Below, one piece after another: positions 52,612 to 59,527 of a DNA stretch of 64,000 bases (positions are counted from its first letter, which is position 1; each line of letters begins with the position of its first letter). This DNA comes from CAVQCX01 sp963775335 (GTDB lineage Bacteria > Pseudomonadota > Gammaproteobacteria > Chromatiales > Chromatiaceae): positions 744,001 through 808,000 of the forward strand of contig CAVZIJ010000003.1 in the NCBI GenBank assembly GCA_963775335.1. The letters run 5' to 3'. The position numbers and the translations under genes were made by a program. The notes under the pieces were generated by a model. The model ran no database searches. It had not been told where the DNA came from and saw only the letters and a program-made list of their open reading frames with translations.

Positions 52612-53922
52612 TCAAGACAGCAGTGCAGGCTGGGGCGCCGAGCGGGCGAGCTTGGCCTCCAGACGCCGGCGCCGGTGCTCGTTCTGCGGCGCTCCCGGCA
52701 GCCGGTTGGCATAGTCCAAGGCCCGGGGGTAATCCCGCGCGACATGCTCATGGTACTTGGCGAGCTGCTCGCAGGCTTCGGCATTGCGCTGGGCCGACAG
52801 CGGCCGCCAGATCTCACAGGCCAGGTCCCAGGCACCCCGGCGCCGGTACAGGCGCGCCAGCTCCAGCAGTCCCTCCGCGGAGAGCTCGCTGCGGTGGGCC
52901 TCCAACAGCCCGCGGGCCTGCTCCGCCCTCCCCCTGAGCTCCCAGGCCCGGGCGGCGGCCAGGGCATCGGCTCCCCAGAGGCCGGGCTCCCGGTACGCCT
53001 GCCCGAGACGCAAGGCGAGGGCCGCGAGCGAGACCAGATCCCAATGGTTGTGGCGCAGCAGGGCCCCCATCCGCGATCCGTCGCCGCGGCGAACCCAGTC
53101 GAGCCAGACCGCAGGTGCCTCGGCGCCCGGCAGGTCGTCCGCGCGCTCGAAGCCGAGCAGGCAGCGCTCGGCAGTGCCCAGCCGGCAGTCGCTCCAGCGC
53201 CGGGCATAGACCCGACGGGTAGCGTGCAGCAGGTCCAGGTGAGCCAGGCCGGCGAAGGGATCGCATACCCGCGCCATGCGCGCGCGGGCAGCCAGCAGGG
53301 GCAGATCGAAGCTCTTGCCGTTGAAGCTCAGCAGGGTGCGGCCCGCGCCGAGCCAGGCGCCGGCATGCTCGTAGAGGGCCGCCTCGCCCGCGAAGGCGCT
53401 GAGCAGATACTGGCGTGTCTCCAGCGCATCGCCGTCCAGACGAGCGAGCCCCAGCAGAAAAACGATGGTGCCGGTCCCGCCGGCCAGCCCGCTGGTCTCG
53501 GTATCGACGAGCAGCCAACGCTCGGGCGCACCGTCCTCGGGGTCGGGCAGCAGAGCCGAACGGCCTGGCAGCTCGGCGAGGCACACGTTTCCGTGATGGC
53601 TGGCCAAAGGCACCCGGCGGGTCACGAGAATCAGGCCCGCCGCCAGCCGCTCGCCACCGAGGTGCTCGGCCAAGGCGGGTTCATCCGTGCGCGAACGCGA
53701 CGAGGAGCCCCGCCTCCCGGTAGGAGCGACCTCCAGGTCGCGATCCGGCTTTTCCATCCTCTCCACACCCTCGGGTCGCGAGCGGGAGCTCGCTCCTACA
53801 GCAGGGGGCAAAGGCCGCAGCCGGCGGATGCGCTCGGCAACGCTGGACACAACGGGAGCCTGCGGCTCCGCCGCCGCTCCGCTCTGGCGCCGAAGGATGG
53901 TGAGTCGCTGTTTAACGTCCAT
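52612..53922 (-). CDS. mrfB: YprB/MrfB-like RNase H-fold exonuclease
   Basis: A DEDD-type 3'-5' exonuclease partner of the MrfA helicase in mitomycin-crosslink repair (established in Bacillus subtilis). The 436-residue protein has LLVDTETSGLAGGTG (first Asp/Glu pair, ~residue 138), LSFNGKSFDLPLL (~198) and LLRHNHWDLVSLAALA (~292), then TPR-like helices to the C-terminus. The N-terminal linker (~40-70) is encoded by a palindromic repeat. It overlaps mrfA by 11 bases. Confidence 0.88.
   Translation of the reverse strand: MDVKQRLTILRRQSGAAAEPQAPVVSSVAERIRRLRPLPPAVGASSRSRPEGVERMEKPDRDLEVAPTGRRGSSSRSRTDEPALAEHLGGERLAAGLILVTRRVPLASHHGNVCLAELPGRSALLPDPEDGAPERWLLVDTETSGLAGGTGTIVFLLGLARLDGDALETRQYLLSAFAGEAALYEHAGAWLGAGRTLLSFNGKSFDLPLLAARARMARVCDPFAGLAHLDLLHATRRVYARRWSDCRLGTAERCLLGFERADDLPGAEAPAVWLDWVRRGDGSRMGALLRHNHWDLVSLAALALRLGQAYREPGLWGADALAAARAWELRGRAEQARGLLEAHRSELSAEGLLELARLYRRRGAWDLACEIWRPLSAQRNAEACEQLAKYHEHVARDYPRALDYANRLPGAPQNEHRRRRLEAKLARSAPQPALLS
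53720..53799. repeat. Palindromic element inside the mrfB-like gene
   Basis: The 80-base element starts GTAGGAGCGACCT and ends GAGCTCGCTCCTAC; the outer 10 bases are perfect inverted repeats and the inner GGTCGCGA words also face each other (AGGTCGCGAT and GGGTCGCGAG). GTAGGAGCGA palindromes are common between genes in many gammaproteobacteria; this one is translated as the linker at ~residues 42-68. Confidence 0.8.
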
Positions 53923-56332
53923 CGCGCAGCACCTCCAGCACCTGCAGGGCCATCGCCTTGGGCGAGTAGCCGCGCTGCTCGTCGGAAGCGAGGATCGGGC
54001 CGATGCACGCCGGGCAGCCCCAGCGACAGCCGCAGTGCTCGATCAGGGCGTGCGCCTGCTCGACCACAGCCTGGCGCTGATCGAACAGCGGGGCCGAGAG
54101 TCCCACCCCGCCCGGATAGTTGTCGTAGAGAAAGACCGCCGGGCGGAACCGGCCCTCTGCCTCGGGGCTGAGCTCCCCGCCCTCGAAGCTTCGCATCTGC
54201 CCTCGCCCGTTGGGTCCGACCGTGGCGAACCAGCGCGCATCGCCGTCGCCCACCGCCCGGCCCAGATCCCGCGGCTCGGACATCATGCGCAGGGCCGCCA
54301 CGTTGTGCATGGCATAGGCTGCGCCGAGAAAGCCGTCCAGGGCCTGCTGGCGCCCCGGGAAGCGGCTCTCCAGCAGCCCGGGGGCGAGCTGCCACCAGGC
54401 CGCGGTGGTGTGCATCTCCTGATCCGGCAGATTGATGTTGCCGTAGCCCACGTTCTCGTGGGTGTAGTAGCGGATCTTCTTGTAGCCGGCGATGCGCCGC
54501 ACCAGGTGCACCTCGCCGTGGGCGGCCTCGCCGCCCCCCTGGCCCGCGCGCTCGAAGTCCGCCAGGATCTTGAGCTTCGTATAGTCGATGGCGTCGGTGT
54601 AGTAGTCGGCGCGGGTGCGGGTCACGAAGGCCTTGCGCCCCTCCCAGTCCAGGTGCTCGACCTGCCAGGGGCTCGCCTGGACCATGTAGATCGCGCCCTC
54701 GTAGAGCGTCATCGGCGCGCTGGAGAAATCCACCTCGGCGATGACATTCTGTCCGCCCCCGGTGGTGTCGATGACCGTGAAGTTGCCCTCGGCCACCGAG
54801 CGCAGGGACACCGCGTTGGCCGGATAGCTGTCGGCGATCCAATACCACTGATCGCCTTCGGCGTGCAGCACCCCCTCCTCTTGCAGATAGGCCAGCAGCT
54901 CGGCAGTGGGCGCCGTGGTGCCGCCGAACGCCTCGCCCGTGCGAAACGGCAGCTCGAAGGCCGCGCAGCGCACGTGATCCAGCAGAATCAGCAGCTGGTC
55001 CGGGTCGATGCGCGCGTGCTCGGGCGAGGCGCCGAGAAAGAACTCGGGATTGCGCACGATGTACTGATCGAGCGGCTCGCTGGAGGCAACCAGCACGCCC
55101 AACGAGGTGCGGTTGCGCCGCCCCGCCCGCCCGAGTCGCTGCCAGGTCCCGGCGATGGTGCCGGGATAGCCGTTCAGCACGCAGACGTCCAGCGCGCCTA
55201 TGTCCACCCCCAGCTCCAAGGCCGAGGTGGCGACCACGCAGTCCAGGTCCCCGGCGCGCAGGCGCCGCTCGGTGGCCCGCCGCTCCGTAGGCAGATAGCC
55301 GCCTCGGTAGGCCGCCACCCGGGGCGGCTTTCGCGGGTCCTTGTCGAACACGTCTTTCAGGTACTTGGTCAGCACCTCCACCATCAGGCGCGTGCGGGCG
55401 AAGACGATGTTCTTGAGCCCCATGCGCGTGGCGAGGCGCGCCACCCGCGTCGCCTGGGAGCGGGCCGAGGCGCGGATGCCGAGATCGGGATTGATCACCG
55501 GCGGGTTCCAGAGCAGCAGCTGGCGCTCGCCCTGGGGTGCGCCGCTCTCGGTGATCGCCTGTACCGGCCCCCCGACGAGCCGCTCGGCCAGCTCTCCGGG
55601 ATTGGCGATGGTCGCCGAGGCGAATATGAACACCGGGTCGGCCCCATAGAACCGGCACACTCGGCACAGGCGCCGCAGCACGTTCGCCACGTGGGAGCCG
55701 AGAACGCCACGGTAGCTGTGCATCTCATCGATGACCACGTAGCGCAGCCCTTCGAAGAACTGCGCCCATTTGGTGTGGTGCGGCAAGATGCCCTGGTGGA
55801 GCATGTCCGGGTTCGATACCACGATGTCGCCCCGGGTGCGCACGGCCTTGCGCGCATCGCCGGGCGTGTCGCCATCAAAGGTGTAGGCCCGCACCCCGAG
55901 CCCGCCGGCCTGGTTGAGCTCGACGATCTCCGCCACCTGGTCCTGGGACAGCGCCTTGGTCGGAAACAGATAGAGCGCTTTGGTCCGCTCGGTGAGCGCC
56001 GCGTGCAATACCGGGAGGTTGTAGCAGAGCGTCTTGCCCGAGGCGGTGGGCGTCACCACCACGAACGAGCGTCCCGCCCGCGCCGCATCCCAGGCCTCGC
56101 GCTGGTGCGTGTACAGACGATCGACGCCGCGCCGCCGCAGCGCCTCGGCAAGCCGCCCGGCCAGCTCGGGCGGCAGCGCCGCGAACCGCCCCTCCCGCGA
56201 CGGGATCACCAGCTCCCCCGTAATCCGCGCCTTGTACTTGCGCCGCAGATAGACCGCTAGTCGCTCCACGCCGCCCGATCCGTCGGGCGACGCCAATTCC
56301 TCGGCGGGCATGCTCATGGGCAGTATTCTCAT
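53912..56332 (-). CDS. mrfA: YprA/MrfA-like DEAD/DEAH helicase with DUF1998 domain
   Basis: An 806-residue superfamily-2 helicase. Helicase motifs: TPTASGKTLCYNLP (I, ~residue 95), VIDEMHSYRG (II, DEMH), SATIANPGEL (III) and QRLGRAGRRN (VI). The C-terminal DUF1998 domain carries the four-Cys cluster HCGCRWGCPACIG near residue 780. This is the MrfA architecture; B. subtilis MrfA is a 3'-5' helicase acting with MrfB in UvrABC-independent repair of crosslinks. The start is ATG 56332 or the nearby ATG 56317. A palindrome lies just upstream, and lexA is nearby. Confidence 0.92.
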   Translation of the reverse strand: MRILPMSMPAEELASPDGSGGVERLAVYLRRKYKARITGELVIPSREGRFAALPPELAGRLAEALRRRGVDRLYTHQREAWDAARAGRSFVVVTPTASGKTLCYNLPVLHAALTERTKALYLFPTKALSQDQVAEIVELNQAGGLGVRAYTFDGDTPGDARKAVRTRGDIVVSNPDMLHQGILPHHTKWAQFFEGLRYVVIDEMHSYRGVLGSHVANVLRRLCRVCRFYGADPVFIFASATIANPGELAERLVGGPVQAITESGAPQGERQLLLWNPPVINPDLGIRASARSQATRVARLATRMGLKNIVFARTRLMVEVLTKYLKDVFDKDPRKPPRVAAYRGGYLPTERRATERRLRAGDLDCVVATSALELGVDIGALDVCVLNGYPGTIAGTWQRLGRAGRRNRTSLGVLVASSEPLDQYIVRNPEFFLGASPEHARIDPDQLLILLDHVRCAAFELPFRTGEAFGGTTAPTAELLAYLQEEGVLHAEGDQWYWIADSYPANAVSLRSVAEGNFTVIDTTGGGQNVIAEVDFSSAPMTLYEGAIYMVQASPWQVEHLDWEGRKAFVTRTRADYYTDAIDYTKLKILADFERAGQGGGEAAHGEVHLVRRIAGYKKIRYYTHENVGYGNINLPDQEMHTTAAWWQLAPGLLESRFPGRQQALDGFLGAAYAMHNVAALRMMSEPRDLGRAVGDGDARWFATVGPNGRGQMRSFEGGELSPEAEGRFRPAVFLYDNYPGGVGLSAPLFDQRQAVVEQAHALIEHCGCRWGCPACIGPILASDEQRGYSPKAMALQVLEVLRDGR

Positions 56333-56335
56333 TAT

Positions 56336-56362
56336 GTTCTATACTCCGCTCAACTATAGAAC
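56336..56362 (-). promoter_or_regulatory. Palindromic operator upstream of mrfA
   Basis: GTTCTATA (56336-56343) and TATAGAAC (56355-56362) form a perfect 8-bp inverted repeat with an 11-base spacer, 3 bases before the mrfA start. GAAC/GTTC half-sites recall LexA operators of some bacterial groups, but the spacing differs from known boxes. Confidence 0.5.
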
Positions 56363-56417
56363 AGATCGGAAACGATCGACAGTGTTTTATATCCCCTCCG
56401 TCAGCCCGACTCTGGTC

Positions 56418-56580
56418 GTTCCCTCTCCCCCAGGAAGACCGCGAAAGTGCCGAGACCCCATCTTGTCCCCTCTCCCCCAGGGAGACCCCGAAGGTGCGCC
56501 GAGACACCATCCTGTCCCCTCTCCCCCAGGGAGACCCCGAAGGTGCGCCGAGACGCCATCCTGTCCCCTCTCCCCCAGGG
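56418..56580. repeat. 49-bp tandem repeats containing CCCTCTCCCCCAGGG
   Basis: Units starting GTCCCCTCTCCCCCAGG begin at 56465, 56514 and 56563 (period 49), with a degenerate unit at 56418. Each contains the half-palindrome CCCTCTCCC. The last unit is cut by the insertion sequence at 56581. The stretch 56333-56634 holds no gene. Confidence 0.8.
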
Positions 56581-58952
56581 CTGTCTATTGGACACACTGG
56601 ACACAGTTATTGATTGGCGGTATTGTCCTGCCCCATGCGACTTTTCGGGCAGACCTTCACCGCCTCGCTCATCGAGCGCGTGCGCACGGCAGCGGCGGAG
56701 CCTGGCGTGACGCGTAGCGGACTGTCGCGGCGGGTCTGCGCTTGGCTCAATTGGCGAGGTGCCAACGGCAAGCCACAGGAGGTCAGCAGCCGCAAAGCGT
56801 TGGTGGAATTGCAGCGGCGTGGTCTGCTCACATTGCCCGAAGCGCAGCGGACTGCGCCGCAGGGGCGCGCTGGGGTCGCGCCCGAGCCGTTCGAGGCGCC
56901 GGTGTTCGCCGGTGCGCTCGAGGAGCTTGGGGCACTGGAGCTGGTCGCGGTGGAGGGACGGCGCCTCTCGGCGTTGTACCGCGCGATGATGGCAGGCTAC
57001 CATCCGTTGGGCGGCGGGCCGCTGTGCGGGGCGCAGCGGCGCTACCTGATCCGCTCGCCGGTGGCCGGCTGGCTGGGTGCGTTGGCATTCAGCGCTGCGG
57101 CCTGGCAGTTGAAGGCGCGCGATGAGTGGATCGGCTGGTGCGCCCACGCGCGCCGGGCCAATCTCACGCGGGTGGTAGCCAACAGTCGCTTTCTGATCCT
57201 GCCCACCATCGAGGTGCCCAACCTGGGCTCGCATGTGCTGGCGCTGGCCGCGGCACGGGTGCGCAGCGATTGGCCGCCGCGCTACGGGTATGCGCCGCTG
57301 CTGCTGGAGACCTTCGTCGATGAGCAGCACTTTGCTGGGACGGTGTACAAGGCGGCCAATTGGCGGCGCCTGGGCGAGAGTGCCGGACGCGGTCGCCAGG
57401 ACCGGGCGAACCGCGCTGGGACCGGGGTCAAGGCCGTGTATGTCTTGCCCTTGCAGCGCGACTGGCGCGCACCCCTGTGCCAGCGTCCGGCGCCGGTGCT
57501 GCGCCTGGCGCCGCCGGGCGAGCACTCTGCCTCCTGGGCCGAGCAGGAATTCGGCCAGGTGGACTTTCCCGATGCGCGGCTGCGCCCGCGCTTGCTGCAG
57601 TTGGCGCAGGCGTTTGGCGAGCACCCCACCGCCCCCATCAGTGCGGCGCTGAACGGCGCGGCCAGTGCGACCAAAGCCGCCTATCGGTTCTTGCACAACG
57701 CGCAAGTGAATCTGCAAACGCTGCTGCATCCCCATTACGAGGCAACCGCCGGGCGTATCGGCGAGCACCCGCTGGTGCTGGTCGCCCAAGACACCACCAG
57801 CCTCAACTACGAGGCCCATGCGGCCACGCGCGAGCTGGGGCCGATCAACACCCGTGCCGACGCCGCGCAGGGACTGAAGCTGCACGAGAGCCTGGCGTTG
57901 ACCCCCGAGGGGGTAGCGCTGGGGCTGATCAACGTCCAGGTCTGGGCGCGCGACCCGCAGCAGATCGGCCAGGCCAAACAGCGCAAGAAACGCCCCATCG
58001 AGGAGAAGGAAAGCCAACGCTGGCTCACCAGCCTGCAGCGCACCGCAGAGCTCCAGCGCCTGTGCCCGCACACCCGTTTGGTCAATATCGCCGACCGCGA
58101 GGCCGATATCTACGAGCTGTTTGCGGCGCCGCTCCAGCGCCCCGCGGGTCCGGATCTGCTGGTGCGCGCCAGCCGCACCACCCAGCGCCAGGTCGAGGAG
58201 ACGCACGAGCACAAGCTCTTGTGGGAGCTCCTGCCCGCTCAGCCGGTGCTCGGCGGCTGCACGCTGTGCATCCCCGCCCGCGGCGGGCGCAAGGCGCGCC
58301 GCGCCACGCTGCAGGTCCGCTGTGCGCCGATCCAGCTGTGCCCCCCAAACCGGCTCAGTGCCGCCCCGCTGCTGGGGCTGTGGGGCATCCATGCCATCGA
58401 GCTCGAGGCGCCTGCCGATAGCGATCCCGTCGAATGGCTGCTGCTCACCACGGTGCCGACCGCGACCTTGGAGGAGGCGATCGAGCGCCTGGGCTGGTAC
58501 GCGGCGCGCTGGAATATCGAGGTGTTTCATCGCACCCTCAAAAGCGGCTGCCGCATCGAGGACCGTCGCCTCGGCGATAGCGCCAGCCTGCAGGCCTGTC
58601 TGGCCATCGATCTGGTGGTCGCCTGGCGCGTCATGCACCTCACCAAGCTCGGCCGCGAGACCCCCGAGATCCCCTGCTCGGTGTTCTTCGAGGAGGCCGA
58701 GTGGAAGGCGCTGGTCTGCCATCAGCAGCGCTCGCCCACACCGCCCGAAACGCCGCCGACCCTGGGCGAGGCGATGCGCATGGTGGCCAAGCTCGGTGGT
58801 TTTCTCGGGCGCAAAGGCGACGGCCATCCCGGCGCCACCGTACTCTGGCGCGGTCTCAATCGCCTTGCTGACATCACCGAGACCTTCACCATCTTCCACC
58901 CCTCGATTCCGGGCGGCCCGTAGCGGCTGTCTCCGGTATGGGTAATAGACAG
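56581..58952 (+). mobile_element. Insertion sequence, copy 1 (2372 bp, Tn5/IS50-like with DruA-like domain)
   Basis: It starts CTGTCTATT and ends AATAGACAG (9-bp perfect terminal inverted repeats) and is flanked by the 9-bp target duplication CCCCCAGGG (56572-56580 and 58953-58961). It carries one transposase gene. A second copy of the same length lies inverted at 59461-61832. Confidence 0.93.
56635..58923 (+). CDS. DruA (DUF4338)-like domain fused to an IS4/Tn5-type transposase, copy 1
   Basis: A 762-residue fusion. The N-terminal ~270 residues resemble DUF4338/DruA: GYHPLGGGPLCGAQRRYLI, LAFSAAAWQLKARDEWIGW, VVANSRFLILPTIEVPNLGSHVL, YGYAPLLLETFVD, GTVYKAANWRRLGES. The C-terminal ~480 residues are a Tn5-like transposase: WAEQEFGQVDFPDARLRPRLL, then catalytic Asp386 (VAQDTTSLNY), Asp487 (IADREADIYELF) and Glu629 (YAARWNIEVFHRTLK, YREK signature). 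All catalytic residues are present, so it is probably active. ATG 56635 was chosen; a TTG seven codons upstream is possible. Confidence 0.9.
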   Translation: MRLFGQTFTASLIERVRTAAAEPGVTRSGLSRRVCAWLNWRGANGKPQEVSSRKALVELQRRGLLTLPEAQRTAPQGRAGVAPEPFEAPVFAGALEELGALELVAVEGRRLSALYRAMMAGYHPLGGGPLCGAQRRYLIRSPVAGWLGALAFSAAAWQLKARDEWIGWCAHARRANLTRVVANSRFLILPTIEVPNLGSHVLALAAARVRSDWPPRYGYAPLLLETFVDEQHFAGTVYKAANWRRLGESAGRGRQDRANRAGTGVKAVYVLPLQRDWRAPLCQRPAPVLRLAPPGEHSASWAEQEFGQVDFPDARLRPRLLQLAQAFGEHPTAPISAALNGAASATKAAYRFLHNAQVNLQTLLHPHYEATAGRIGEHPLVLVAQDTTSLNYEAHAATRELGPINTRADAAQGLKLHESLALTPEGVALGLINVQVWARDPQQIGQAKQRKKRPIEEKESQRWLTSLQRTAELQRLCPHTRLVNIADREADIYELFAAPLQRPAGPDLLVRASRTTQRQVEETHEHKLLWELLPAQPVLGGCTLCIPARGGRKARRATLQVRCAPIQLCPPNRLSAAPLLGLWGIHAIELEAPADSDPVEWLLLTTVPTATLEEAIERLGWYAARWNIEVFHRTLKSGCRIEDRRLGDSASLQACLAIDLVVAWRVMHLTKLGRETPEIPCSVFFEEAEWKALVCHQQRSPTPPETPPTLGEAMRMVAKLGGFLGRKGDGHPGATVLWRGLNRLADITETFTIFHPSIPGGP

Positions 58953-59002
58953 CCCCCAGGGAGAGGGCTAGCGTGAAGGGATCTAAACAGGACCACCGGC
59001 CA

Positions 59003-59527
59003 ATGAAGTCACTCACAAGGACCCTGCGAAGGAACCAAACCGACGCCGAGCAACTCCTCTGGCACTCCCTGCGCAACCGCCAGCTCGCAGGCCACAAATT
59101 CCGCCGCCAAGAGCCCATCGGCCCTTACATCGTCGATTTCCTCTGCCTGGAGCAACAGCTGATCGTCGAGATCGACGGCGGCCAGCATGCCGATACTGTG
59201 GAACACGACCAGCAGCGCACCACCTCTCTCGAATCTCTCGGCCACCGCGTCGTCCGTTTCTGGAACAACGAGGTCATGCAGAACCACGAAGGCGTACGAG
59301 AACGCATTCGCCAGGAATTGGCCGCCCGTGCGCAACTCGGTGACGAAACAGCCCCACCCGCCACCGAGCCACCCCCTCTCCCCGGCGGGGAGATGGCCAG
59401 GGTGAGGGCGACCAGAAACACCATTCATCAATCCCCTCACCCACACCCTCTCCCTGAGGGCTGTCTATTACCCATACCGGAGACAGCCGCTACGGGCCGC
59501 CCGGAATCGAGGGGTGGAAGATGGTGA
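59003..59527 (+). CDS. DUF559 (PD-(D/E)XK nuclease-like) protein with IS-altered C-terminus
   Basis: A 174-residue protein. The DUF559 domain (~1-110) is clear: TRTLRRNQTDAEQLLWHSLRNRQLAGHKFRRQEPIGPYIVDFLCLEQQLIVEIDGGQH ... RVVRFWNNEV, with a Vsr-like Asp/Glu core. Residues after ~115 are low-complexity, encoded by CCCTCTCC-type palindromes. The last ~20 residues come from the inserted copy-2 insertion sequence. Without it the frame would end soon after the palindrome (PEGEGF, stop), just before lexA. A GTG start 30 bases upstream is possible. The role of DUF559 proteins is unknown. Confidence 0.85.
   Translation: MKSLTRTLRRNQTDAEQLLWHSLRNRQLAGHKFRRQEPIGPYIVDFLCLEQQLIVEIDGGQHADTVEHDQQRTTSLESLGHRVVRFWNNEVMQNHEGVRERIRQELAARAQLGDETAPPATEPPPLPGGEMARVRATRNTIHQSPHPHPLPEGCLLPIPETAATGRPESRGGRW

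Noticed and set aside
56418..56580. CRISPR array
   Set aside because: The 49-bp units are directly adjacent with near-identical content and no unique spacers; no cas genes are in the window.
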